The notes under the pieces are model-generated. The model made no database searches, was not told the DNA's origin, and was given only the letters and a program-made list of their open reading frames with translations. A stretch of 63,827 nucleotides of DNA from Deltaproteobacteria bacterium (GTDB lineage: Bacteria; Desulfobacterota; Desulfobacteria; Desulfobacterales; JAHEIW01), in contig JAHEIW010000012.1 of the NCBI GenBank assembly GCA_024639185.1, positions 1-63,827 of the forward strand. Reading direction: 5' to 3'. Below, in pieces: positions 45,748 through 54,783 of this stretch. Positions within the stretch are counted from its first letter, which is position 1; every line of letters starts with the position of its first letter. The translations under genes and the position numbers were made by a program.

Positions 45748-46425
45748 ATGAAATCGACCTGGCTAACCATACAACAGAACCATTTCCTGCTGACAGCGCA
45801 ACGCGCCGTATTCTGGAAGGAACATCAAATACTGCTGATTGCCGATCCGCATTTCGGCAAAGCGGCCAGCTTTCGGTCGCACGGCATCGCCATCCCGCGC
45901 GGTACCACCCGATATGACCTGGACCGCCTGGCGGATTTGATGCGTTTGCACCGGCCCCGGCAGCTGGTCATCCTGGGCGATCTGATCCATTCGGCCGGCA
46001 GCAAGAGCCGCCACGTGTTGCGCGAATTCCAGCAATGGCGCAAGGAATTTTCAGATCCTATCATCCGATTAATTCAGGGCAATCATGACCGCGATTCCGG
46101 CGACCCGCCTCTGGAATTAAAAATCGACCACGTTCAAAGGGAATACCGCGTCGGGCCCATCGTATTTGCGCATCAACCCGGTCAACATGCCAACGGCTAT
46201 ACCATCGCCGGGCATGTTCACCCGGCTGTCGACTTAAGGGGTAAAGGCCGGCGCCGCGAACGCTTTGCCTGTTTTTATTTTACACCGGATTATGCTATCC
46301 TGCCGGCATTTGGCAGTTTCACCGGACTTCACCGCATACGCCCGTCTGACGGAGATCGCGTCTATATTGTGGCAGAAGACCAGATCATGCCGGCACCGAC
46401 CCGCGCGCCGGCGCATTCAAAATAG
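45748..46425 (+). CDS. pdeM: Ligase-associated phosphoesterase/endonuclease PdeM
   Basis: A 225-residue calcineurin-like metallophosphoesterase. The five metal motifs are visible: IADPHFGKA, LGDLIHSAG, GNHDRDSG, FAHQPG and GHVHPAV. PdeM proteins are the fourth member of the ligase-associated cassette, with reported nuclease activity in the family. It follows the helicase by 76 bp. Hsp33 begins 11 bp after it, probably on the same transcript. Confidence 0.92.
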   Translation: MKSTWLTIQQNHFLLTAQRAVFWKEHQILLIADPHFGKAASFRSHGIAIPRGTTRYDLDRLADLMRLHRPRQLVILGDLIHSAGSKSRHVLREFQQWRKEFSDPIIRLIQGNHDRDSGDPPLELKIDHVQREYRVGPIVFAHQPGQHANGYTIAGHVHPAVDLRGKGRRRERFACFYFTPDYAILPAFGSFTGLHRIRPSDGDRVYIVAEDQIMPAPTRAPAHSK

Positions 46426-46436
46426 GATATCAAACC

Positions 46437-47378
46437 ATGATCAAAAAACAGCTCACCGCTGAATCCCTCAAGCAGCGGTTACAGGCTAACGCTAAAGACC
46501 GCCTGCATAATTTTTTGCTGGCCGACGGTGCCGTGCGAGGTGCGGTTCTGCATGGCACCCATATGGTCAATGAAATGCGTGCCAACCATGAACTGGGGAT
46601 CCTGGAAACACTGGTGCTGGGAAGGGCCTATCTGGGTATCGCTTTAATGTCCGCTAATGTAAAGGGTATCGAGAGTGTCAGCTTAAAAATCGAATGCTCG
46701 GGACCGATCAAGGGCCTGACGGTGGAGGCAAACACATTTGGCGAGGTGCGCGGGTTCCTTAAAAACGTGCCGATTCCCATTGACAAACCCATGGAAGATT
46801 TTGATCTCTCCCCTTTTTTTGGTGCCGGCTTTCTTTCCGTTATACGCAATATGGCGGATGCCAAGCAGCCGTTTACCAGTAAAATCGTCCTGCAATACGG
46901 CAACATCGCCCAGGACCTGGCCAACTATTACCTGACATCCGAACAAATTCCGACCGCATTTAACCTGAGCATTAAATACGATAAAGAAGGGGAAGTGACC
47001 GGGGCCGGGGGGCTATTTTTGCAGGCCATGCCCGGGGCTGATGAAAGCCTGGCCGCGGAGCTGGAAGATTTGGTGGTGCGGTTTCCGTCTTTAGGTGAGG
47101 CTTTTGCCGACGGGCAGGAACCGGAAGCATTGGTAAAAGCGGCGTTTAAAAGGTACACCCCTGAACTTTTGGCCGATAAGCGCATCGAGTTTATGTGTCA
47201 TTGCAGCCCCGAACGCTTACGCAGCATATTAAAGATGCTGCCGAAGGATCAGTTGCAGGATATTCGCGATAACGGCCCTTTTCCACTGGAGATGCGCTGT
47301 CATTTTTGCAATACGCGCTATCATTTTTCAAAAGAAAAGCTTCAGCAAATCTACGCCCAACGCCTACAATCTTCATAG
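46437..47378 (+). CDS. hslO: Redox-regulated chaperone Hsp33
   Basis: A 313-residue cytosolic holdase switched on by oxidation. The C-terminal zinc redox switch is present as C254-H-C256 and C288-HF-C291. The N-terminal domain begins DRLHNFLLADGAVRGAV, typical of Hsp33. It starts 11 bp after pdeM. The coupling of an oxidation-sensing chaperone to a DNA end-repair cassette may reflect shared need under oxidative stress; this is context inference. Confidence 0.93.
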   Translation: MIKKQLTAESLKQRLQANAKDRLHNFLLADGAVRGAVLHGTHMVNEMRANHELGILETLVLGRAYLGIALMSANVKGIESVSLKIECSGPIKGLTVEANTFGEVRGFLKNVPIPIDKPMEDFDLSPFFGAGFLSVIRNMADAKQPFTSKIVLQYGNIAQDLANYYLTSEQIPTAFNLSIKYDKEGEVTGAGGLFLQAMPGADESLAAELEDLVVRFPSLGEAFADGQEPEALVKAAFKRYTPELLADKRIEFMCHCSPERLRSILKMLPKDQLQDIRDNGPFPLEMRCHFCNTRYHFSKEKLQQIYAQRLQSS

Positions 47379-47423
47379 AAAAAAGCTGGAACTTAGGTGA
47401 CCTTTGAGCGATGACAATTTTTA

Positions 47424-47501
47424 GGACACAGATTTTCGCAGATAAACGCAGATTTGATTTATTTTTTTTTAATCTGTGATCATCTGTGTGTATCTGTGTC
47501 C
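47424..47501. repeat. Inverted repeat of the ACAGAT type
   Basis: GGACACAGATTTTCGCAGAT and its partner ATCTGTGTGTATCTGTGTCC enclose an AT-rich loop. It lies between the convergent hslO and TPR genes and could act as a two-way transcript end. It is built from the common simple motif CAGAT. Confidence 0.6.
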
Positions 47502-47540
47502 TTATGTTAATCTTTTCAGTTTTAGAGCTTCCGTGTATTT

Positions 47541-48167
47541 CTATTGTGTTTTCGCCCCTTGTCCCGCTTGCTGTTTTCTAAGCTGCGTAACCATCTGATC
47601 GATGGAAATGCCGTTGGGTGCCACGGCAATCGGATTGACCGCCAGCAACCCCTCCCAGGCCTTGATGGCACCATTGGCATCATTGAGATCATGCAGCAAA
47701 ACAATGCCTTTGTTCATGCGGGAGACCTCGTGTTTGGGGTCCGCAGCAATGGCCTGATCAAAGGCTTTGACGGCTTCTTCCGGTTTGCCGCTGCGCCGGT
47801 ACATCACCCCCATGTCGGTCCAGACGTTGGGGTTATTAGGATTCAGCTCCAGCGATTTGCGGTAAGCGTTGATGGCGGCATCAAATTGATCTGAATCAAA
47901 ATAAACGTTTCCCAGTTCCGTCCAGGCTTTGGCATTTCCGGGCTCTGCCTCGGCCTGGCGTTTGAGGGCTGCAATCCGATCGGAGCCCACCTGTGAAGGT
48001 GTCCCCATCTGAGCCGGCGCGGATGCAGCCGGCGAAGGCGAATCAGACTTAAAAACCGCGAAGACAACCCCGCCGAAAAATCCCACCGCCAGGCACAGGA
48101 GCGATACCATTAAAAAGGTTTCTTTGCGCACATACTGTCCCTGACCCGTTTTTTTTTGTTTTGCCAT
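47541..48167 (-). CDS. Membrane-anchored TPR protein
   Basis: A 208-residue protein with a short cytosolic start, a transmembrane helix (FLMVSLLCLAVGFFGGVVFAV) and a linker, then three or more tetratricopeptide repeats from about residue 70 (AKAWTELGNVYFDSDQFDAA, NPNVWTDMGVMYRRSGKPEE). The repeats face the periplasm if the helix is in the usual orientation. TPR domains bind proteins; no partner is suggested by neighbours. The gene is single and convergent with hslO across a repeat. Confidence 0.82.
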   Translation of the reverse strand: MAKQKKTGQGQYVRKETFLMVSLLCLAVGFFGGVVFAVFKSDSPSPAASAPAQMGTPSQVGSDRIAALKRQAEAEPGNAKAWTELGNVYFDSDQFDAAINAYRKSLELNPNNPNVWTDMGVMYRRSGKPEEAVKAFDQAIAADPKHEVSRMNKGIVLLHDLNDANGAIKAWEGLLAVNPIAVAPNGISIDQMVTQLRKQQAGQGAKTQ

Positions 48168-48236
48168 ATTTCCCCCAAAGACTGTCAGTTTTGAATAAAT
48201 ATAACCATTAAAGTGTGGCGGTAAACGCTTAACGGT

Positions 48237-48386
48237 TTATGGCCACGCCAGACAGGAATTCAACCAGATCGCCACATCATCTGTCACCAGACAGCGCTTG
48301 AGTTTTGCACAAATCAACCGGTCGGTGGAAAACGCCATTCCCTCAGGCAGGTCATCGATCGGAAAAAATCGAACTTCGGCGGCATT
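48237..48386 (-). pseudogene. C-terminal remnant of a NUDIX hydrolase
   Basis: An open stretch of about 49 codons reads NAAEVRFFPIDDLPEGMAFS, then TDRLICAKLKRCL and on to a stop. This is the usual C-terminal strand-helix pattern of NUDIX hydrolases. No NUDIX box or start is found upstream, where a terminator follows instead. A full NUDIX gene is present at 52070-52627, but its C-terminus is different. Confidence 0.55.
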
Positions 48387-48456
48387 GGAAATTCATTTCG
48401 AACCCCTTCCGATCCGGTGTTCCTGATCTATGAGCGGGGTGGTGGTCGCCAAATCA

Positions 48457-48492
48457 AAAAAAGCCCGGAGAATCTTCCGGGCTTCGATTTTG
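48457..48492. terminator. Bidirectional hairpin terminator
   Basis: AAGCCCGGA pairs with TCCGGGCTT over a 6-nt loop. An A7 run precedes it and CGATTTTG follows, so it could end transcription on either strand, better on the minus. It lies upstream of the NUDIX remnant and probably belonged to a gene now lost. Confidence 0.65.
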
Positions 48493-48729
48493 TCTGATTG
48501 AATATATAATTTATATAAATTGCACATATTTTTAAGTTGCACGCAGGAGGTTCAATGGGTACGGGAAGTCAACTCAAGCGTTGCTCCGTTTTCAAAGCGT
48601 GCCACCTATATGAATTTTGACATATTCGGCAGAATACTTAAATTGTTGGGAAACATTTGCCGGGCAATGATGTAAGCAGCTCAATTTTTCAAAGCATCCA
48701 CGCCGGCACCATCTGCAGAAAGTCAGTAA
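48493..48729. other. Intergenic region upstream of the M1 peptidase gene
   Basis: AT-rich in its first half. A 21-codon reading frame with an AGGAGG site (ATG 48555, stop 48618) is present; it is too short and featureless to call a gene. Confidence 0.35.
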
Positions 48730-50925
48730 ATGCACACAAAACCATCAAGTCCAGAATCAAACACATTAGCAGCATACTGGGCTCCGCAACCCGGGGCACT
48801 TAAGACGATCATTGCATCAAGTGTTATGCTGGTGATCACTTTCGTATTGGGTATTTCTATGGCGCAAGCCTCTGAAATCAATGCACAGCATCGGCTCCAG
48901 GTTGAGCTGTTTCCCGATAAGCAGCAACTGCTGGTGCACGATCAGATAACGTTCGAGAACAATCCTGAACGCAGATTGACGTTTAAGCTTACACCTCGAG
49001 CCATACAACTCGAAGTGATGCAAAACGGCAAGCCACTAAAATTCGACTTTACAGACGGTCTGCTGCAGATGGATTTGCCGTCCGGCAACCAAGGTCCGAA
49101 AATCCAGATCAGTATCGGATATTCGGCTGTTTTTGACGATCCCGCTCCTGTTCGTCCGGTAAATGCCGACAATCCCGGTTATGGGGTCAGCGCTACGATT
49201 TCCGAACGCGGCAGTTTTTTGCTGGCCGGCTCCGGCTGGTATCCCCAGTGGGGCGATGGTCATTCATCATATAAATTAAGGGTCATCGCCCCCAGAGGTA
49301 TGCTGGCAGTGACGGCCGGACAATTGGACGGGCATCAAACGCAGAACGGTAAATCCGTGTCTACCTGGCTGATCAAGGATCCCATCAGGGGCCTTAGTCT
49401 ATCGGTCGGACCCTATATCATACGCCAAAAAAAGATGGGCACCATCACCGCTGCGACCTATTTTTTTGCGGAAACCGATCACCTGGCCGGCGCCTATCTG
49501 GAGGCAACCGCCAGATATCTGATGTTGTATCAGGAGCTATTCGGCCCCTATCCATTTGAAAAGTTTGCCGTGGTCGAAAATTTCTTTCCAACCGGATACG
49601 GCTTTCCCTCCTACACCCTGATCGGCGGCAGCGTATTGCGTCTACCGTTTATCATCCATACCAGTCTGGGGCATGAAATCGCCCACTGCTGGTGGGGCAA
49701 CGGTGTGCTGGTTGATTACGAGACCGGCAACTGGAGCGAAGCGTTGACGACCTATGTAGCCGATTATCTGTATAAAGAAATGAAATCCGATACGGATGCG
49801 CGTACATACCGCCAGCAAATTTTGCGCAACTATGCCACCCTGGTCAAACCGGATCAGGATTTTGCGCTGCACCGGTTTCAGAGCCGCTATGACCCAACCA
49901 CCAAAACCATCGGCTATGACAAAGGGGCTATGGTATTCCACATGCTTCGCAGGCAATTGGGTGAAGACGCATTCTGGGGAGCCCTCAAGGATCTTTACCG
50001 CGAGCGTCTGTTCAAAACAACGTCCTGGAGCGACATGCAAACGGTATTTGAGTCCCGTGCTAAACGATCGCTGGCGGACTTTTTTGATCAGTGGATATTC
50101 CGCAAAGGCGCGCCCCGGTTCAAACTGGATGCGGTAGGATCCCGTCAGAACGGCGCCACCTGGACTGTAGAGGGGCGTATCGTTCAACAAGATCCTGAAT
50201 TTAGCTTTGAGCTGAATCTGGCGCTGCAAAACCATGATAAAACCATTTCGCAGACCATCCGGGTGGCGGACAAAGAAACCCGCTTTCAGATGGTCAGCCC
50301 TTCCATGCCACTCAAGCTCCAGGCGGATCCGGATGCCGATATTTTTCGGCAGCTTTTTCCTGACGAAATTCCCCCGGCCATAAATTCGTTAAAAAGCTCG
50401 CGCTCACTGCTGGTTTTGCTGGCAGATCATCTTGAGCCGGATATTAAAAGTGCCACCCAAATGTTGTTGCGCTCTCTGGGCATCAAACAATATAAGATTG
50501 CTCAAGAAAGCAGCCTCGACCCAAGTGACTTGCGTGAAAGAGACATATTGCTGGTCGGTTACCCCAACCGAAAAGAATTACTGGTCAAATTGCCCGGTCA
50601 GGTTGACATCAAGGCAACATCATTTACGTTAAACCAGGTTACCTATGACCGCTCGGCGGACATATTTTTCGGGGTATTTCCCCACCCGTACCGCAAAGAC
50701 CGGGTGACGGCAATGTTTCTGCCTTTATCGGCGTCGCATGCTGAAGAGGTTGCCCGCAAGGTGACCCATTACGGCAAGTACAGCTATTTAGCGTTTCAGG
50801 GAGGGACAAACCGCGATAAGGGCTTTTGGTTGACCGAACAATCGCCGCTTGAATACCGCTGGCGCCGCGACGGCAGCGCTACATCACAAACCTTCATACG
50901 GCATCGCGCTGTGAGCGTCTTTTAG
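48730..50925 (+). CDS. M1-family-like metallopeptidase, exported
   Basis: A 731-residue exported or membrane-anchored protein with an N-terminal hydrophobic segment (SVMLVITFVLGISMAQASE). The zinc site is H315-E-IA-H319 with E337 in NWSEALTTY, one residue closer than in the standard M1 motif. The GAMEN exopeptidase motif is replaced by GYGFPSYTLIGG, so it may not act as a normal aminopeptidase. The last ~200 residues (after about 550) are a separate domain of unknown type. Start choice is uncertain; an internal ATG at 48826 would shorten the leader. A ChaN-like gene follows by 43 bp. Confidence 0.85.
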   Translation: MHTKPSSPESNTLAAYWAPQPGALKTIIASSVMLVITFVLGISMAQASEINAQHRLQVELFPDKQQLLVHDQITFENNPERRLTFKLTPRAIQLEVMQNGKPLKFDFTDGLLQMDLPSGNQGPKIQISIGYSAVFDDPAPVRPVNADNPGYGVSATISERGSFLLAGSGWYPQWGDGHSSYKLRVIAPRGMLAVTAGQLDGHQTQNGKSVSTWLIKDPIRGLSLSVGPYIIRQKKMGTITAATYFFAETDHLAGAYLEATARYLMLYQELFGPYPFEKFAVVENFFPTGYGFPSYTLIGGSVLRLPFIIHTSLGHEIAHCWWGNGVLVDYETGNWSEALTTYVADYLYKEMKSDTDARTYRQQILRNYATLVKPDQDFALHRFQSRYDPTTKTIGYDKGAMVFHMLRRQLGEDAFWGALKDLYRERLFKTTSWSDMQTVFESRAKRSLADFFDQWIFRKGAPRFKLDAVGSRQNGATWTVEGRIVQQDPEFSFELNLALQNHDKTISQTIRVADKETRFQMVSPSMPLKLQADPDADIFRQLFPDEIPPAINSLKSSRSLLVLLADHLEPDIKSATQMLLRSLGIKQYKIAQESSLDPSDLRERDILLVGYPNRKELLVKLPGQVDIKATSFTLNQVTYDRSADIFFGVFPHPYRKDRVTAMFLPLSASHAEEVARKVTHYGKYSYLAFQGGTNRDKGFWLTEQSPLEYRWRRDGSATSQTFIRHRAVSVF

Positions 50926-50968
50926 CGACGTCGGCCGCGGTGCTCGATAAAATTCTTAAAGCCAGATA

Positions 50969-51835
50969 ATGAGGGCAATGCATATGTTGAAACAGATTAG
51001 CATCGCTTTAGTGACCGCATTTTTTATCAGTGTAAGTTGCGGGACCGGGGCCGGTGGTGAAAATTATCGATTGTTGGATCTTAATCAACAGACGGAATTG
51101 AAGCTCCCGCAGGTGGTTTCCGATTTGAAAAAGAGCCGGATTGTTCTGGTTGGCGAGCAGCACAGTAATGTCGCCCATCACCGGGCACAACTGGCCATCA
51201 TCCGGGCGCTCAAAGAAGCAGGGGTTGAGGTCGCCATCGGCCTGGAGATGTTTCGCCACGAAAGCCAGGCAGACCTGGATCGCTGGGTATCCGGTAAAAT
51301 CGACACACAGCGCTTTGAAAAAATTTATTATGATAACTGGAATTTTCCCTGGCAGGCGTATGGTATGATCTTCGAGTACGCCCGTGACCACAAAATCCCG
51401 ATGATCGGGCTGAATGTGCCGCGGGAAATCACGCGTAAAGTATCCCGTAATGGCTTTCAATCATTGACGCAGCAGCAGAAGGGCCAACTGGCCGAGGTCA
51501 GCTGTGTGGTGGATCAGCAATATATGAACTACATCCGCCAGGCCTTCGGCGGCCACGGCCACGGTCAGCTGAATTTCATCTATTTCTGCGAAGCCCAAAT
51601 GGTATGGGACACAGCCTTGGCCGTTTATTCTCTTAACTACCTGGAAAAAAATCCGAATGCCGTTGTCGTGGTTTTAGCCGGTGTGGGCCATGCCCAGAAA
51701 GGTGCTGTGCCGCGGCAAATCCAAATGCGCTCAAAAGTACCCTTTTCAGTCATTTTGCCTGAAGTAGTCGGGAGCATCGACAGCGAAACCATCAGCACAA
51801 ATGAAGCGGATTACCTGATGCTGGATCTGGATTAA
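50969..51835 (+). CDS. ChaN-like lipoprotein
   Basis: A 288-residue protein with a lipoprotein-like signal (AFFISVSC, with the cysteine about residue 25). It contains the ChaN/DUF399 pattern: VLVGEQHSNVAHHRAQLAII, GLEMFRHESQADLD, then VLAGVGHAQKGAVPRQI. Family members are outer-membrane-associated and reported to bind heme. The gene is 43 bp after the M1 peptidase, so a common transcript is likely. Function here is inferred only from the family. Confidence 0.82.
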   Translation: MRAMHMLKQISIALVTAFFISVSCGTGAGGENYRLLDLNQQTELKLPQVVSDLKKSRIVLVGEQHSNVAHHRAQLAIIRALKEAGVEVAIGLEMFRHESQADLDRWVSGKIDTQRFEKIYYDNWNFPWQAYGMIFEYARDHKIPMIGLNVPREITRKVSRNGFQSLTQQQKGQLAEVSCVVDQQYMNYIRQAFGGHGHGQLNFIYFCEAQMVWDTALAVYSLNYLEKNPNAVVVVLAGVGHAQKGAVPRQIQMRSKVPFSVILPEVVGSIDSETISTNEADYLMLDLD

Positions 51836-51848
51836 AGCACGGTTTGCC

Positions 51849-51991
51849 CTTCGACTTCGCTCAGGGTGGTGAGTCCTTCGATTTCGCTCTGGACCGTAAG
51901 CCTGTCGAACGGCTGGTCGAACCACGCGTTGCGGGTTTCGAGTTGCGAGTTGTGCGTTCAATGATTCAAAACACGTAACACGCAACCCGGA
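51849..51991. repeat. Dispersed repeat cluster
   Basis: Starts with CCCTTCGACTTCGCTCAGGG and continues with CGAACGGCTGGTCGAACC, then a palindromic AT-poor stretch with repeated ACGCAAC / GTTGCG. An inverted copy of the first motif is at 55969-56006. No gene. Confidence 0.6.
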
Positions 51992-52069
51992 ACGCGTAAC
52001 TGTTGAATGTCGGTAGAAATATTTATTACGCTTGTGGTTCTAACTCAGGAATAGTGCCGTGGAGACGAC

Positions 52070-52627
52070 ATGAACTACTGCAGCAATTGCGGAAAGCCGG
52101 TAAAATTGGGGACACCTCCCGGTGACGATCGCCCGCGCCATTTATGCACAGCGTGTGGCACCATCCATTACGAGAACCCGAAAGTGGTGGTCGGATGCAT
52201 ACCGGAAATGGATGACAACATTTTGCTGTGCCGGCGGGCCATCGAGCCGATGTCTGGCAAATGGACGTTGCCGGCCGGCTACCTGGAAAACGGTGAAACC
52301 GTTGCGCAGGGTGCGCAGCGCGAAACGCTGGAAGAGGCTGGAGCCCGCATTGAAATAATCGCCCCTTATGCGCTGTTTAACATCAGCTATGTCAGCCAGA
52401 TTTATGTGATGTTTCGCGCACGGATGCTCGACGATCATTTTGAGGCCGGCTACGAGAGCAGTGATGTGCGGTTTTTTTCGGAAAATGATATCCCCTGGGA
52501 TGAAATTGCTTTCACTGTGATAAAAGCCACACTGCGGCAATATTATAAGGACAAACCCACCGGTTCGTTTCCCTTTCACATGGGAGATATTTTGCCGAAA
52601 TCAAGAGAAAATGCAGGCGAGTATTGA
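52070..52627 (+). CDS. NUDIX hydrolase with N-terminal zinc ribbon
   Basis: A 185-residue nucleotide-diphosphate hydrolase. A zinc ribbon (C4, C7, C26, C29) precedes the NUDIX fold, as in NudC-type proteins. The NUDIX box is seen as GYLENGETVAQGAQRETLEE followed by AG. The segment GKWTLPAGYLE is typical of the ADP-ribose/NADH-pyrophosphatase-like branch. The substrate cannot be read from the sequence. Start follows a GGAGACGAC ribosome site. Single gene. Confidence 0.88.
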   Translation: MNYCSNCGKPVKLGTPPGDDRPRHLCTACGTIHYENPKVVVGCIPEMDDNILLCRRAIEPMSGKWTLPAGYLENGETVAQGAQRETLEEAGARIEIIAPYALFNISYVSQIYVMFRARMLDDHFEAGYESSDVRFFSENDIPWDEIAFTVIKATLRQYYKDKPTGSFPFHMGDILPKSRENAGEY

Positions 52628-52805
52628 CGGGTGAGGTGTAAATTCTATAATATAAAACCCTGCGGGCTTGCCGATCTTACCGCATCTACTGTGTTAGATG
52701 CCGTTCCGCATAGTACATTATAGCGGGACGACATCTGCCGTGTAGCTGCGGCAACCTCGACAACCGCTCAATTTAGAGTTTAATAGGAACATCAGCAGGG
52801 GGCAA

Positions 52806-53546
52806 ATGGAACCAGAACAAAATAGAAGAAGCCAGATACCCAGGGCAATGCTGTATGCGCTGGTGTTCGCATTGCCGCTTTTTATGATTTCCGGCTGCGG
52901 TGACAAAAAAGAACCTGCCACAGAGCAGAACGCACAGGGATCATCTGAAAGCTTTACATTTTTCGAATTGGGCAAAAACTCGCGCTTTACCGATAGCGTC
53001 CGCAAAGATTTGAACCGACAACTGGGTAATGACGCCATCGCAAAACGAAGTCTGCTCGATTTAGAAATTAATTATTACGGCTTTTTGCAAGATTATTTTC
53101 CGGCCTTACAGGCATTAAACACCCAATTGAATCCACCCACCCGGGCCCGCGTCGACCACAACATCTTAAAACTCATGTATCGCTACGCCCGTAAAAAAAA
53201 TCTACCGTTTGATTATGTCGAACTGATCTTTTCAAACTACACCCAGCTTCCCTTGCTGTTTAAAATCAACTTTAAAGAAGATGAGACCAACGTCGTTCAA
53301 ACCCTCAAGACCAAATACGGCGAACCCCGGCTGATTGACTGGAAAAATAAAAATGGTCAATCCATGTACTGGCAGAAAAACAATGACGTTCTTGTTGTTT
53401 CTCTCGTCCCGGACCAATTTGGCAATCCGGAATATCAAATCCGAATATTTTTCGTCAATAACATCCAGGCACTACTGGAAAAAGAAAAGACTGAAAAAGA
53501 AAAACAGGAGCTCCGGCGGGAGAAGTCTGTCAAAAGGGCCTTCTAA
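52806..53546 (+). CDS. Lipoprotein of unknown function
   Basis: A 246-residue protein with an N-terminal export signal and lipobox MISGCG, so a membrane lipoprotein. The mature part is mixed alpha/beta, with LLDLEINYYGFLQDYFPALQ and a highly charged C-terminal helix (LEKEKTEKEKQELRREKSVK). I do not recognise a family. It is 137 bp upstream of a two-gene membrane operon and may be related to it. Confidence 0.7.
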   Translation: MEPEQNRRSQIPRAMLYALVFALPLFMISGCGDKKEPATEQNAQGSSESFTFFELGKNSRFTDSVRKDLNRQLGNDAIAKRSLLDLEINYYGFLQDYFPALQALNTQLNPPTRARVDHNILKLMYRYARKKNLPFDYVELIFSNYTQLPLLFKINFKEDETNVVQTLKTKYGEPRLIDWKNKNGQSMYWQKNNDVLVVSLVPDQFGNPEYQIRIFFVNNIQALLEKEKTEKEKQELRREKSVKRAF

Positions 53547-53682
53547 ACTATCTCTATAGCTGCATCTTGCATAAAAATGGTTAGGTGCAAAAAGCAGGCA
53601 ATACCTGAATTTGGCATTTTCGGATTTGATCCCTATCAGCGTATCTCATAGGTCTGTTTTACGTTGAGCATTCCTAAAGCCA

Positions 53683-54783
53683 ATGAATAATCAATCGGAT
53701 CAAAATAACGCCCAATTGCCGGCGCCATTGCATTCGTCGCAGTCTGCTGTGCCGCAGGGCTCTGAGATCCAGAGCACACCCGGCGTTTTACCCCCCAGCG
53801 ATTCAATCCAGCTTGACGAGAAAATAGCCATTGCCCGTGATGAGGGCTTTCATCCCCTGGCCATCGAGCTGGCCATCGGTTCCCATGAAACATCGACAGC
53901 AGTTAAATTTCTTCAATTGGGTCTTATTATCATTGCCGCCGTTCTGGTGGCTTTTCTTTTTCCATTCGACCGATTTTTCAAGCCTCAGGCTCAGGAGCTC
54001 GGGACGATGACAATCGGTGACCCTGTCAGCGAGAAGATATCTGAAACCGATCCGCCGTGGCAAAAAGTCTTGCTGGAAATGGATCAGCTGTATTTTCATG
54101 AAGGTAAACTCACCGAGGCCATTCAGGTGGCCGAGAGAAACCTGCCCCGGGTACCCAAAAAGGATTGGGAAAGCTGGCACAAGGTTCACTACCGTTATTG
54201 GGAATTGCTGGCCGACGCCGGAAAGTCCCAGTCCCTGAAGGCTGCCACTCATTCCTATCTGGAAAATCGACCGGAAGATCCTTTTGCCAATTATTATGCA
54301 GCCCATGCCTTTCTGGCGGCTGTTGAGCCCATGCGATCGTTTACCAGTGATATGCGACAGAATTTTCGGCTTGAAGCCGAAACCCTCGTCGAACAAATTG
54401 AGCGTTCCGGAAAGGCCCTCAGGGCCCGTCAAAAAGCAGAAAGCACAGCGGGACAAAGAGGTTTATTACAGAATCTTTATCAAAAGCTGCGTCTTCAACA
54501 GGCCCGGTTGCTCGTATTGATCTGGCGACTGGGTGGTTATCGAGAAGACAAACACCCTGATGTGGTGTACCGGGATAAAGCGTTGGATATCCTGGAGCAA
54601 AATGAACTTATCAACCTCAAAGAAGCCAAAATCCTCAAAATAGCCATCTATAACCATATCCTGGATCGCTGGCACTGGTTTGAGGGCCAGCAGGTTATCC
54701 AGGGAATGAAGCAAAGACGCAAAACATTGGACGCTGAGCTTAAAAAATTGCAGCGGGAACTAAAAAACACAAAAGCACTATGA
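53683..54783 (+). CDS. Membrane protein with helical periplasmic or cytosolic domain, unknown
   Basis: A 366-residue protein. About 65 hydrophilic residues are followed by one transmembrane helix (LGLIIIAAVLVAFLFPF) and a long helical domain that looks like TPR/solenoid repeats (DQLYFHEGKLTEAIQVAERN). It ends in a basic coiled coil (QGMKQRRKTLDAELKKLQRE). The stop overlaps the next gene by 4 bp (ATGA), so the two are translationally coupled. No name can be given. Confidence 0.72.
   Translation: MNNQSDQNNAQLPAPLHSSQSAVPQGSEIQSTPGVLPPSDSIQLDEKIAIARDEGFHPLAIELAIGSHETSTAVKFLQLGLIIIAAVLVAFLFPFDRFFKPQAQELGTMTIGDPVSEKISETDPPWQKVLLEMDQLYFHEGKLTEAIQVAERNLPRVPKKDWESWHKVHYRYWELLADAGKSQSLKAATHSYLENRPEDPFANYYAAHAFLAAVEPMRSFTSDMRQNFRLEAETLVEQIERSGKALRARQKAESTAGQRGLLQNLYQKLRLQQARLLVLIWRLGGYREDKHPDVVYRDKALDILEQNELINLKEAKILKIAIYNHILDRWHWFEGQQVIQGMKQRRKTLDAELKKLQRELKNTKAL

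Noticed and set aside
48555..48620. 21-codon frame with an AGGAGG site as a leader peptide
   Set aside because: No attenuator structure or link to the next gene; could be chance.
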